Origin: Absidia repens
Lineage: Eukaryota > Mucoromycota > Mucoromycetes > Mucorales > Cunninghamellaceae
NCBI GenBank assembly: GCA_002105175.1
Contig: MCGE01000004.1
Location: 992,001 to 1,056,000 of the forward strand
Direction of reading: 5' to 3'
DNA: 64,000 nucleotides
The notes below the pieces were generated by a model. It was not told where the DNA came from. It searched no databases and saw nothing but the letters and a program-made list of their open reading frames with translations. Made by a program: the position numbers and the translations under genes. This document shows, one piece after another, positions 46,050 through 59,156 of the stretch (its first letter is position 1; each line of letters begins with the position of its first letter).

Positions 46050-48480
46050 CTAGTATGAATATATAGAGCCCATGTAACGTTCAATTTTTAGCCGTAAGTA
46101 TTCAATAAAACCAAGAGGACCATCAGTAACAAGAGCTTGCAGTTCACACTTCTGATTCATATGAAGAACCTTGCATAATTCCAATCTAATATAGAGATAT
46201 TCCCCATTAATATAATTGATACATTATAAAAAAGTCATTAATAGTTCATACTTACATAAATGACTTATGCTCAAGGTTGGTAGCTTGAGTGCGCTGTAAT
46301 TGTTGTGCAGCCATGATCATCCGAATCCCCTTTTCTCGATCATTAGAAGTAAGTGGAGCATAAGCAACTTCAGGAATTTGATATCTAAATTGACTAGTGT
46401 TAAGAAATATAGCGGTTTATTTTAACTGGTTCTTGTGCTCTTACGTTGTACGATCACCGCATTCAAGTCCAAGAAATTTCATTGAAGGAATAGTCAAATT
46501 CACCGAGTCATGTGCCTGAGCCTAGGAGAAAAAAAAATACAGGTAATAAAATTCGTCATGCAAGTCATTCATGTTATATTTTCTTTTTGCCTTACCAAAC
46601 TACCCCACTTGTAAATAGAATATATATCAAGTCCATACGGATCGTTGTCCATGACAGCAAGAATAGGCATAGTAGGATATCTTGTTGATATATGTTTGAC
46701 CAAATGTCGCGTAGCAAAGTCCTATCGGTTATAAGTTCAAAAAAAAGGGTGAGCGCTGCCACTATTCATATTGTATTATTAATTAATTGATAATTCTTCT
46801 ACGGTACCGGGTAACCACATCCCTGATAAGAAAATAAAAAAGAAAAAAAAAGGACTCATAGTGAGTATACATGTAGATCAAAGTCGATCCATTGATAACA
46901 GTTTTCGACTTACAGTAATCAGGACACACTGTTGGAGGAGCATTTGGACAAACCCGATTGAAACAAGGTGACGAAAGCTAGCCTATAACATGAAAATATA
47001 AGATAGCTTCCTTCAGATAGATATAATGATATCGCTTACCTCTTTTTCAATCACCACGACAAATTGTGCCCGGCAATCAATGTCCAGTATTTGATTGATA
47101 GGAGGAATCAGCAAACCATGTTCATCGTTGCAGTCTTCGTCACCATCATTCGCAACAGCCATACAGTTCAAAACACGATGATTCTTCAAAATAATGTTCG
47201 CTGGACCATAGATTCGACCCTTTCCAGACGCACTCTATCCTCCAATTAATATACGCATATATGTATAAATATATATATATATATATTAATGAGTTTTGCA
47301 TTTGTTAAAACTTACAACATTCAAGCTTGATCGAGGCACATTGTAATGGCAGCAGATATCATCTACAATCTATCATATATATATATTTCCATATGAAAAA
47401 TAAAGGCGACCAATATGTATTATTATTTTAATACTAATATATATGTTACCTTATCCACTGTTGGCTGCGATTTGAAAAGAGGCAAATCACGATAAAAGAT
47501 ATCACGCTTTGTCATCATGATGTTGTTTGCCAAAGCCTCATAAATCGCCTCCAAAACGCGGACGTATCGAGCTAATAAATAAAGGGATTGTATAAGTGGT
47601 ATATATATATATATGTTTCATTTACTGAGTGACAAGTTACCTACTTAGCGTGGTGGCGGCCATTGTGTGATTCAAGGACAGGATCTTCAATCGAGGTTCG
47701 CTGATATCTTGCAGATTATCCTGATCCATACGCTCAGAGAGCACCGATGATGATGATGAGGAGCCAGTCGTGTTTGATCGTCGCTGTCTGATAAAAGATA
47801 TAATAGGTTTAGTACGGCGTCATTTGAGGGGTGGGGGTGTGAAAATGTTTGTGATTTACTTACAGGGCTCTTATCATAAATGGTAGTTCTACGGGCTTGA
47901 GCATGGAGAGCGAATTTAATATTTCCAGAAAAGTAGCTTCAATAGAAGCCATAATCGAGTCTCTATACATATAAATAAAATTATCAAAAATATGCTTCTG
48001 TTTACATAATCCTAGGATATACCTTGTACTTGACGCGACTTGTTGGCTGTCTGGTTGATCATCCACTGATAGTCGACTTGATAGTTGATCCTGTTGCTCT
48101 TGTTTCTCTTGATGCTCTTGTTGTTCCTGTTGTTCCTGTTGCTCTTGTTGTTCCTGTTGTTCCTGTTGTTCCTGTTGTTCTTGTTGTTCCTGTTGTTCTT
48201 GTTGTTCTTGTTGTTCTTGGTAGTCCAATACGTCGATGGAAGAAACATCAATAGGAATTAAAGAAGAGAATCTTGATACAGTTGAGACAGTTGGAAGTGA
48301 GTTGATGAGGCACATGTCCTGTTCAGTTGAAATGGACGTCAAAGATCGCTTTGCAGGAAGGTATAATGAAGAGTCATTTATTTGTCGGGATTCGGTAATA
48401 ATGAAGTCAACATCGTCGTCATCGCATAAAGCAGGGACAATTGCATCATTGGTTAACAGATCAGTAAAGTAACCAGACAT
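46050..48480 (-). CDS. SPO11: Spo11 meiotic double-strand-break transesterase
   Basis: Topoisomerase VI A-type protein that makes meiotic DNA breaks. Twelve exons: 48480-48023, 47962-47864, 47787-47645, 47571-47450, 47369-47316, 47234-47040, 46982-46914, 46822-46808, 46721-46596, 46521-46445, 46384-46256 and 46185-46050. They give 540 residues. RVLEAIYEALANN and TKRDIFYRD carry the catalytic Tyr (about residue 260). SASGKGRIYGP, VVVIEKEASF (metal-binding Glu), GCGYPDFATR and AVMDNDPYGLDI (acidic Toprim residues) follow in normal order. The N-terminal 230 residues are much longer than usual and include a Glu-Gln-Gln repeat of about 44 residues (from residue 88). Exon 8 is only 15 bases (GCGYP). 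A 54-base A tract (T on the coding strand) sits 32 bases before the ATG. All catalytic residues are present, so the gene looks functional. Confidence 0.95.
48088..48222. repeat. Nine-base tandem repeat encoding (Glu-Gln-Gln)n in SPO11
   Basis: About 15 units of TTGTTCCTG-like sequence on the plus strand (CAGGAACAA on the coding strand) with C/T variation, encoding EQQ. The antisense frame (Val-Val-Pro repeats) is an artefact. Confidence 0.9.
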
Positions 48481-48511
48481 GGAGAAAAGTATTTGTGAAA
48501 GGGAGAACCAG

Positions 48512-48568
<57 letters not shown>

Positions 48569-48849
48569 AAATCGAGCTGCATTTTAAAAAATTGGATCAC
48601 TTTTTTTTTTGAGGGAAGGAGTTGCATGAATTTTCAATCCTGATGAAAAGAGCAACGCCAAACAATTAATACTGGAGTAAAATTGGTCAAAAGAATACAA
48701 ATATATGTTGTGTGTTTATTGATTTGATAATTTTTCATGGAGAATATAATAAAAAGTCGATAAATAAGGTCAATAGATATAAATAAAGAAGAATAATAAA
48801 TAGTACAGAATAAGCATTTAAATAAATATACGGAAAGGAATAACTAACG
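48481..48849. other. SPO11 5' leader and LAA1 3' region
   Basis: 369 bases between the LAA1 stop and the SPO11 start on the same strand. Dominated by a 54-base A tract (48512-48565). The rest is AT-rich. Confidence 0.6.
48512..48565. repeat. 54-base A tract in the SPO11 leader
   Basis: Uninterrupted A on the plus strand, thus poly(T) in the SPO11 sense direction, ending 32 bases upstream of the start codon. Confidence 0.9.
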
Positions 48850-51800
48850 CTAAGAGAAGTTTCCGAAGTTCATTTTGAGTTGAATAGTGGGTTGTTTTCC
48901 ATCGTCTGTTCTTGATGCTTTTTGTTGAAGTTCTTGCTGGTGCCGCATTTCCTTTTGCTGACTTGAAACAACGTTGTATCGTACGCTTGCTTCCAGTTTG
49001 TCACGCACGTGCTTCGGTAGTTGTGCCACGGTATCTTTGAAGGCTTGTGGACTCGATGTCGCTAAAGACAGTATATGTTGTATCACAACCGAATGAAGCA
49101 TCGATAAATTTTCATCAAATGGAGGATTGTCGAGCAGTACCACCAGTGTTGATATGATGATTTGTAATAGTTGGATTTCTGATGCCAAAATAATAAAAAA
49201 AGATTAGCGAGGACTGGTACGTGTGTTTTCTTTCTTTTTCTTCTTTTTGCTGTACTTTGTTTTTCAGGTGCTGAAGTGGGAAGCACAGTAAGTGTCTTGA
49301 TATCATCAGATAGGGATTCCATAGATGCCGGTGTTGATTTTTGCGAGTTGCTGTCAGAAGATTGGTGTGATAAAATACGGTTGAGGAGCAGCGGCATAAT
49401 TGCACTAGTAAACTGACGCCCAAGAAGTTTCGATGCATCACAACCTGTTGCTTTTTCAGGTAAAACTAACAAAGTACGGATACATTGATGACATACGCGT
49501 ATAATCTATCCACAAAAAAATTGAGCCTACGTATTCCAACACTTCACTTTTTCTAGTATATTTGATTATATTTTCCGTACCTCAGAATCTTCGACAGCCA
49601 ATCCATTTTTCACCACATCTATAAGCAAATCCAATCCTTCAGGGTTTTGCGCTACCGCTTGAGGGCAACCAGTTATAATAAGTACAGATGCCAGTAATTG
49701 ATTTTTTCCTAACTGAATGTTTTCTTCCGATGAGGTATCACTACAAGATTAAAAAGTATGATGAATTTAAATGTGTGGATGGTCATTTTTTGTTTTTTGT
49801 TTTTTTTACTTACACAAAGACACTTCTCAGAAGAATACGTAAAGCATTACACACCACCTTCGACAATGAGCGAATTTCAGAGGACGATAGATCACTTTCG
49901 ATTTGATGTAGCATTATTTTCATGCACACAAGCACCGACGGCCCCAAAGTTGCATGTAATTCACGAGACGTAAGAATTTCTAAGAAAAGGTACAACATAT
50001 GAGTTAAGTAAAATAGGCCTTTTTTTTTTTCTCTCTTTTATCGTGAAAACATGAGTTAGTATTACCTATGCATATATGCAGGGATATGGCCAACAGATCC
50101 ACTCTGTATTTGGGAGGCGTGATTTTGATCATTTGAGCAAGAGCATCAAGAGAGCGTTGTTGTAAAGATGATACAGTGTCCTTGTCGTTGTCAATAAATG
50201 GTCCTATATTATATAAATAAAAGTAAATGAGTGGATGAATTAAGAATACTGGAAGCCAAGCACTTACGAGCTGATAAGCTTTTGTTTCGGAGCGAAGGAA
50301 TATGATGGACAAAGACATTCACCAATAGTCGTAGCAAATAGTACAACTTCGCTGTAGTAGGGAAGACATCCGAATCCAAGGAGTCGTTGACAGCAATCAG
50401 ATCACTAAAAAGATATTATGCAAAGATGAGTAGGAAGCTATGTTTTGCCTTTGTCTATCGTTGGCTTACCCATAAGATTCAGTGCTATTTTCCAAATCAT
50501 CACAAAGAAATTCTGCACCGTAAAATGCGATTAGCCGCTGGATAGTTTCTATTATGATCAGTTGCACATGATAGCCTTCGGTTTGGATCAAACGGTCAAA
50601 AACATTCATGAATTCCAAAAAGATCGCCTTCGGTAAAAATTGAGCACCAGTAAGAGATGGTTGTACAAAGGTTTTTAACGCATTCAAACAGATCACCATC
50701 ATTGATGATACGTCTGATCTTCCAGAGCTACTGCTTGATATCCGAGACAGATTTTCTACGCAGAGTCCAAATAATATGTAAAATAAATCAGAGGGTTTTT
50801 TCCCTTCACTGTCAGTTGTACTAGTGTAGTTGCTATTCTTTGACAAAGCTTCCATCATCGAGGGCGATTTTGTTTCAATCAATGTTGCTACTGCCTCCAT
50901 AATCTTCAGCCACGAGCGACGATAGTACTAAATGGAGTTGCAAATGAGATATTATTGTCAGATTAGGGTATCCTATCATTTTTTTAACATGAATTACTTA
51001 CAGGAAGTACGACCTCTTTTGTAGCAGCAGAGTACATAGAATCCATACCACCAGAAGATGATGCATGTAAACCTTCAGTACTACTTGACAAAGCGGTGAT
51101 ATCTGATTCAAGACGAATACGAGCGTAGTCCTGCAATGAGCGTAACCATAAAGGACTAAGTGCTGCTAAATTTCTAGAATTATATACAAAAAAAAAAAAA
51201 AAAAAAAGGTGAATAAACAACCCCTGGATAATTCAAGTATCTTTCCCGTCCTGTTAGACTTACGGCTGCAAAATTTGTCGAAGGTAATCTTGCTTTTGGC
51301 TTGCTACTTGTAATTCAGCCCAAGCATTAAGGACAGAGAGTTTGACCATAACAGACGCATGAGGACTGAGGTCCTTGACTTCACCAACGCCGGAGAGTTT
51401 CGATTCGTCCTTGCATCTATCCAACGCTGATGTCAGCAGTTTAAGAACACGGCCAAGCTGATACAAATCTTTGACAATACCACTTCCAACATAAATAGCA
51501 CACACACGCACAGCCGCTGATACAATTTCCGATGATGAATCTGATCCGAACGCAGGAGTAAGGGCAGCACCAATTTGAGCAGCATATTGTTCCAACAGTA
51601 ACATTTCCTCGAGATCAGCATCTTCGGTTCCAGCAAATTTCTACAATTATCATATAAAATCAGTAAATAAGCATAAGAGAGGGACTATTTTTTCTTACCT
51701 CGATAACCATTTTCAAAAGAGCAATGCCACCGAGTCGCAATTCATTTACTTGAGCTGTTGCTGCAGTAAAAGACAATCGAATGAGGTCAGGAACACGGAA

Positions 51801-54800
51801 TACAAGATAGTCGCCAAGTCCTGCTTGTTGCCGTCGTTTCCTTGCAAGCACCAAATTGAAATGCTCCGGCCCACCATAAGTAGAAATTAGATCAATTGTT
51901 TTTTGGAGACACTGTAAAGCAAACAGTTGGGTGCGCCATCTAGGAGGGATTTCCACATTCACCGAAAGCTTGGACGTCATACCAGAGGCATCGGCCACAG
52001 AAGTCGGTATGTCGATAATATCGTCATCACCAAACCCATCCGCATCATCATCCCCATAGTCGTCATCAAAGTCGTTACCGTCATCACCGTCACCACCAAA
52101 CGCTCTATCACCTGTTTTGCTACCACGATTACCGTTATCAAAGGGCGATTCGAATTCAGATGTTTCACCAGCAGAGGAAGCGTTTTCCAGTGGAGTATTT
52201 CGCGTCAATATACGTTTCGTGATATTCACCCATACCGATGGTTCTTGTACACAGGTTTCCTTGAGCCAGCTTTTGATCACGTTCTTGACGTCAAATAATC
52301 CAGGATCGGTATCAAGCATTTTGAACAATTCATTATCCAAGCCTGGTTGTGCTGATTTGAAGACTAAGCTTGCGTCACGTTGAACCAACTGATAGAGACA
52401 GGTTACCGCCGCCTTTTTCAATGGGATGTGAAGACACGTAAGTTGGTTTTGAAGATATGGCACCAGTTCATGAGTTTCCAAATACTGAGGAGCAAACATA
52501 AGGAAATGCTGAATGCAACGGATGGCCTCGAGGTTGACACGTTCATCAGGTTCCAGCTTGAGTTCTTCCACCATATTGAGGCACAGTTCACGGATTTTCG
52601 AAGAGGCTTGTAATTCAGGTCCGAGAGTACCAATCAGTTCATAGATAATCCGCCCAAATTCTTGATATGCTGTAAAACCAACTGACATCCCCGCGTTCGA
52701 TACCGCCACCGATCCACTGCCAGGTTCATGGGTTTCACTAAGGTAAAGCTTGGTCACCATTCCCAATGTGCTGTTGACAAACCCAGAAAACATAAGACCC
52801 GCTGCACTGACCGTCATCGCCAAAGCCTCCAACGCCCAAACATGGACAACGGGATGAGGATCGCTGCTGAGAGACAAAAGAATGCCCACAATTGTTTTGA
52901 GATGAGGAGCCGCCGCCATACCACCGACATGACAGTATATATAGCCAATAGTGAGAGCACAACCTGCACGGACATCAGGGTCACGGTTACTAACCACCAA
53001 ATCCACCAACTGCTGCATTTGAGAGGCAACAAATGAACCACCCACGATTGCGGTCAGTCGTCCCATCGTTTCACTTGCGGCATTTCGTAAATAAGGATCT
53101 GGGTGACCCACTGCTTCCATCAAGATTTCTTGTACCAATTGTGTTGCCCGCCCTATGGCAATCGTTTCTTGAACCACAATGTCTGTGTTGTTTCCATTTT
53201 TCCTTTGCCCCGGAGAAGTATTTTTTTGCTGTTGATGGCTTTTCGAAGCAGTCATCATGTTCTTCAAAGCACCCAGTAAAGCCACAACCACGTTGACTAG
53301 CACAGCCGCCCGCTTCGGTGAGTTTTTTTCCGATCGGCTATCCTTGACCACTTTTGCAATTTGTTCATACGTTGATTCTTGCACTGGCGGAGGTTGACTT
53401 GGGAAGAGAGTTGCAAATAGTTCAATACTGGCATCCACATAAGATGTTGAAGGAGCGACTGGTTGAGGAATAGCGGTCTTTCGAGCATCCTTATCGAAGG
53501 TTGTGTAAAGGTAAAGAGGATCCAGTTCTGCCGATCCAATAATAGGCCGTTCCAATAATTCTTCAATCCGTTCAAATCGATCCTTCGTGACCCATTCTTT
53601 GCCCCGGAGGTTGTCTTCGTATTGATCCGCATCTACAGTCCCAACATCGACATGATAGCCTTTCAGTTTGCTTGTGACACCATATCCATGACCATCCGTC
53701 GCAGACCATAAACTAACAAATTGACCAGGAACAGATGCCGTCACCTGAGAGCGTGTGCCTGAAGATGGTGTTACCCTTTCTGGCTCCGTAAATATCGCCA
53801 GTGAATTCCGAAGTAAGCTAGTGAGCGATGATTCGTAAGTCGATAGCAATGGCCGGAGTGTAACGAAGCACTGGAAGAGTCGCCGACGCAGTGTATAGTA
53901 TTGATCGGTAAGTTTTGTTTCGTAAGGCAAGCACGGTGATACAACGGATGGTGAAAATGTCGCAGGAGCGGTGGCCAAAAAAGCAAACACATTGTTGAGT
54001 AGAGCTGATACGCGTTTTGCAATATCCAAGGTGACCAAAGAAAGATTGTTGTGTAGTAAAAAGCTGTATATCGATGTGACTGCGCATTCTCGGGCATGGA
54101 GAGAGTAAGACCATTCTGCTTCATTCCTGATTGCATTGGCTTCTTTCCCAGTGGGTTTCGGTAGGGCGCTTTTCCAGAATAGTAACAGCTGAGGAAGATG
54201 CAGTTTCACCAAATTTGGACCAAGACACATCAAAGACCCAACCAGAATCCATGCAACTTGAACTTGAATGCTGGCTATCCGAGTTTCTTTGTTGATGTTT
54301 TTCAATAGTTGAGTAGCAATAGCCATAGCACGAGCACTGAGGTCAAAAGAGGTGTAGATGGGACGAGCAGGGAAAACACTCATAATGGCAGCAGAGGCAT
54401 GGGCATAAGCAATGGTTCGCTGATGTATTTGTATAGTTGTACTTGGGTTTGACAGGTTGGCCAGGTCCTTTTCCAAGGCATTCAAGGATCGAGGTAGTAA
54501 ATAAGGCAGGTTTGCTGGAACAGAATAACAGACACACCGTATACACCAAATAGCCGCTGTTTGAACCGATAAGCTGGGATGAGTCAACAGTACGAATAAT
54601 GGGTCCACCAAGACATCCTAAAAGAAAAAAACGAAAAGAAGAATGAATGGTTACTAAAGGCAAAGCATTAAGAATAAGGATCCTAATTTAGTTAATAAAT
54701 TACCTGCACGGATACTGCAGCACCTTCCAGTTCACAGACCAAAAAAGAGACCAGGTTGGTAGCACATATAAGAGTATGCTTGTTGGCAGAGGGTTTCGTA

Positions 54801-56403
54801 GGTGTAAGTGATGGCCATGACTTGATCCACTGAGTGACAAGGATCCGGATCGCAGCTGCTTGACCCTGTTCGCTGAGAAGCCGTTTTCCAATAGTGTTGT
54901 ATAGCAAAAATAATACTTGAGCACGATTAAAGGCACCGGAAGAAGCATCGACGACCATAGGTTTTGATCCACCTTCCAATAGCTCACTAAATATGTGCTT
55001 GACAATGGTAGCATAATTGGTTTCCACAAAATCAGTTCCAAGGAGTGTGAAAAGAGTTGCATAGGATTCAATAATGGCAATTTTGGTTTCACGAGTAGTT
55101 GTTGGTCGATTGTAGCAGACGGAAAGTTGTTGGAGCATTTCATCGATGGTCAAAAGGGTAGTATCCGATTGTATGCCTTGTACTTTTTTGGTTGTTGCCA
55201 AAGGATCACCGCCAGTCATAGAGTATTTTATGTTTGGCTTGTTTTGATCTGTCATTGCTGGAGATTGAGTGAATTCTAAGAGCGTTGCGCATAGAGACGA
55301 TGAAGCACGCCGGACGGGAAAACTGGAATTTTCGAATGATTTGATAATGATTTGGAGTAAATTTTCAACATCGTTCGGCGTATATGCTTGGCTAGTATGT
55401 CGTATGGATGCTTGAATACACTATGATATAAAAATATAATCAGTACACTGATTATAGTTGGTTCTTGGTCATTGGTTATTCCCGTACCTGGGCTGTGGCA
55501 ATTCGCACCGCCAAAGTCTTGTCTACCAGTCCTTGTTTCAAATGTTTCATCCAATCTTTCAGGCTTCCTTCCGTTGCCGCCTTTCCTGCGCCCTTGAGAA
55601 GTTGAGTAAACGCATTGATCGCTTCCAATCGTAAAAGCAGGGAATTCTAAATAAGACAATGTTAATATTCATACAATGATCGCCCTTGTTTTGAGTTTGT
55701 TTATGCCTTACATTATGGTTCTTCACAACCTTTAAAAGAATGTTTGCTGTTTCCCCATAAAGTGATAGAATCTAGAAAAGCAAAGAAATGTCAGATATTC
55801 GTCGTAACAGTATATAGTTGTGTCGACATCACTTTTACCTTGCTCCCAACAACTTCCATGAGAACACCAGTAGTCGCAATAGCAGCACTAGAGAAGAAAG
55901 GGGATCAAAAGAAGGATCAGTATTGAAGCGGGTAAGTATCAATACTTCTAGGCTTACATCTTTGTTTCCTTGTCTATGTTCTTGCTGGCACTGATGAGAC
56001 TGTGCAAAGCCGTAACTGTGTCAAATAGTTGTTTTGTGTCGCCCCTTGTATAAAGTAATACATAACATCGACCAATGAGGAATCGTATAGGACGCCTCGG
56101 TTTTGCGGTTGAGAGAGAGATAAATCGAAGTAAAGTTTTTTCAAGAACTGGTTGAGCTCGTTTCAAGGTATCCTAATAAAAAATAAAAACAAAAAAAGCA
56201 TTCTTTAGTAAAAGGAAAATATGCTTGTCATCTTTCCAAAATCTTACAACAGGAATAGTCTTGATTTCGCGTTCAACCTGAGCCAACCATTGCAAAAGAT
56301 AAAGTTCCTGTTTTTCTTGAGTTTCAGCAGATTGAAGGCGCTGTTCATCAAAATTGAAGGCCTCCGGAATATCTGACGAGGATGACGCCTCTCGTTCCAC
56401 CAT
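48850..56403 (-). CDS. LAA1: LAA1/HEATR5-family HEAT-repeat protein (AP-1 accessory)
   Basis: Large HEAT-repeat protein that works with clathrin adaptor AP-1 in trans-Golgi/endosome traffic. Sixteen exons: 56403-56248, 56172-55958, 55887-55839, 55771-55712, 55646-55488, 55420-54704, 54617-51699, 51640-51264, 51173-51002, 50927-50470, 50404-50268, 50203-50066, 49979-49814, 49740-49581, 49505-49256 and 49178-48850. They give 2153 residues in one frame (yeast Laa1 and human HEATR5 are near 2000). The N-terminus (FNFDEQRLQSAETQEKQEL, then YLLQWLAQVER) and the C-terminus (QLKMNFGNFS) are the family's conserved ends. Between them are continuous helical repeats (NAASETMGRLTAIVGGSFVA, HVWALEALAMTVSAAG). 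An acidic Asp/Gly insertion (GDGDDGNDFDDDYGDDD) lies past residue 1250. Exon 15 must end at 49256 with a GTACAG donor, because only that phase joins exon 16 in frame. Confidence 0.93.
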
Positions 56404-56761
56404 TAAAAGACGTATAAAAATTTAAAAAAAAAAAGAAAAGCTAAAAAAAAAAGGCAAAAAAAAAGACATCAAATTGGGATACAAATACAATCCCCGACAA
56501 TTCTGTCAGGCTGCACCCCACAACAAAGGTTATTAGAGGAGTTCTTTAAAAAGAACAACCAATAATGTGATGATTTTATTTGATAATCTAACATAACACA
56601 TAAAATATAGAATATAACTACATAAGATGAAAAGGGACAATAGTATAAAAGAAAATAAGACAGTGTAAATGTTTGAAGTTCCGTCGCATATGGAAGAAGA
56701 TTTTTTATTTTTTCATAATTTAGATAACATAAAAAAAAAAAGAAGTTGACACTACACCGGA
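56404..56761. other. LAA1 promoter / FAR1-type gene 3' region
   Basis: 358 bases, AT-rich, with several A tracts of 9-11 bases (56420-56465 and 56732-56741). No gene is seen. Confidence 0.5.
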
Positions 56762-59156
56762 TCAGTTTCCAAGAGAAGATGAAGATTCTTTTCTAGCCAT
56801 CAAGCCTTGTCCAGTTTGAGAGTTTTGGTGATGTAGAGAATGTTGGTGCTGTTGCTGAGTAGAGCTTGGTGAAGTGCCTAAAACTTGATCTGTTGACTGA
56901 TGTTGCTGGTGCTGGTGCTGTTGTGTTGGCGTATGGTGAGCATGAAAGGAAGATGCGGTAGATTGTGAAGAAGATGTAGTTGGGGAGTAAGCATGTACAA
57001 ATGATGATGCATATTGCTGTGGAGCAAGGTTAGAAGTACCAGTACCGGTTGGTGAATTGCCATGATGCTGTTGCTGGTGCTGTTGCTGTTGCGTCAATTT
57101 AACGGATCCATCTGAATGGCGCATGGTTGTTGAATATAATTGTCTTGAATGCGGAGCCGATGTCTCGATGGTCATGCCGGATGGTGCCGTCGAAGATGAA
57201 TGATGATTTTGATGGTGATGTGTATCGAGTTTCGGTTGAAGTGGGTGATGACGTTGTCGTTCGTGATGAGCCATGGGGTTGGATTGCAGTGCTGGGTGAA
57301 TAGTTGGTTCGTTGTTGTGTGATGTATTGTCGTTTGCAGATCTTCCTTGTTCATTTCCGCTACTGGTGCTACCTATTGGAGTAGGACTAGGAGGATCGAA
57401 TTGGAATGACATATCTGATGCAAATCCGCCCGAGTTTGTCGATATGTTGTACGTGTTTTGGAATGGAACGTATGGTGAGAGTGAGGTTGTGTCTAAAGGC
57501 ATTCCCTGAGCATCAAAATGCGAATAAATAAATGTGGTTGTTTCCGGAGGTGGTGGGTGCATCGTTGATTCGTTCGCAATAACTGACAGTGGATGTGGAG
57601 GTCGATGTTGTTGCTGATGTGCTGCAATTCCAGGATGATTATGTAGGCGTTGAAGTGGGTTTCCAATGGCATTATCCAATCCCATTGACGATGGCGCAAG
57701 TGATGTTGAAGGTTGTCTTGATTTTCCTTTCCGTGGTGTTTTTCTTGCGTTTCCACCCATTACATCGGTTGATGGTGATCTTGTCCTCCTGGGATTTCGT
57801 ATCATGGCTTCAATTGTATCGATGCTAGGTGCGGATGTAGTTGTGGATGCGGATGGTGGTGCAATGGAAACTTGACCGATGGATCCAGCTCGTTGGGTAT
57901 GAATCTTGACAAAATATGAGTGCTGAGGTATATCAACCATGATACATCCTTTTGGTGGTTCTATTGGTTTATTCGTATTCGCGGTGGTTTTATCGTGTGG
58001 TTCTGGTGCTTTTGCTTTCGCTATTGCTGATGGTTTTGGTTGCTTCGATTGTTGTGGATTTTCTGGTGATTGGTCTACAAATCGAGTAAACAACGTGGTA
58101 TTTTGAGTCGTCGGGTCAGTAGCAGTTGCGGTGGTGGAGTTGGTGGCACTGGAAGCACTGACGTCTGTTGATGATGCAATGTTTGTTGTTGAAGATGATA
58201 AAGAGGATGGTACAGTCAAAGAAGATTCGTCAATATTTGATGATTTGCACACAGAGTGAAGTAGTTTGATGATATCGTCTTCCACAAAATCGGCCAATTC
58301 TTCATGTCCAGCAGCGGCCATACATATTTTCGTCCAAATCCCGGTTAGATGTCGTGCACGTTGTTCAGCTTCCCGACATTTGATTTTTTGTCTCTCGTCA
58401 GATAGTCGATTGTAAAACCTTCGTTCATTCCAGGTGATACTTGCAAATTGAGATTTCACACGAGATCGGATTTCTTGAGTAGGTAAGCGTTGTCGTGCCA
58501 GTTCGCATATAAGATCCAGCATATCACTAGGCCAGCCTTTGTCAATTTCTTCCGGTCGCATCAGTTCATGATTGTGTTTCGAAGCAGCAGGGTTCTGAGA
58601 TTTGCGAAACTGCCAAATACTGTTGCTGCCGCCTTTCTTTTCACCGGGAGCGCTGTTTTCGTAAAGGACTACGCGCCACCTACAATCGCACCGTTTCGAT
58701 GGTCGTTTTCGTTGAGGATTGGATTTTGGGTTTCTTTGCGAATCAGGTAGACCTTCACGAGAGCAATACACATATATATTCTGAGTAACCACAGATAGGA
58801 AGAGGAGGAAGGACATCAAAAACAAACAAATAAACAATAGAAATTAGTATAACATATGCAATTGGTATTTTTTTTTTTTTTTACTTACTCTATGAGTACT
58901 AGCTTCTTGTTTAACGGTGAATCCATACTGCGCACAAAGAGTTCGACACTGTTTGATTGCTGTTGCACTGTCAGTAAAATTGAGGCTGAGTAGTTTGGTA
59001 TAAAATGATTCTAACTATAAGGTAAAGGAAGAAGATATAAGCATGATTGTAAAAACATTATACAATTTTAAGTATCGTCGTTCTCACCTGTTGCTCCGTC
59101 CTATATAGTTCTTGTTGTACAGGTTCAGAAACCGAAGATTCTGTTTGGTTCGACAT
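56762..59156 (-). CDS. FAR1-type DNA-binding-domain protein, putative transcription regulator
   Basis: Exons 59156-59088, 59014-58889 and 58780-56762 give 737 residues. Residues 24-150 resemble the FAR1 (WRKY-GCM1 zinc finger) fold shared by transposase-derived regulators: FTDSATAIKQCRTLCAQYGF, then IYVYCSREG, then RPSKRCDCRWRVVLYE and finally HNHEL. Cys-Cys-Cys-His-x-His spacing is complete. The next 100 residues are helical and basic (ARQRLPTQEIRSRVKSQF). The last 450 residues are a disordered tail rich in Gln, His, Ser, Thr and Pro with poly-Gln/His runs, typical of activation regions. There is no transposase catalytic domain, so this is not a complete Mutator-like element. Function is inferred from the domain only. 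Confidence 0.75.

Noticed and set aside
48024..48254. CRISPR-like or Val/Pro-rich gene at the regular repeat in SPO11.
   Set aside because: The unit is nine bases without spacers and is a coding minisatellite (EQQ) on the opposite strand.
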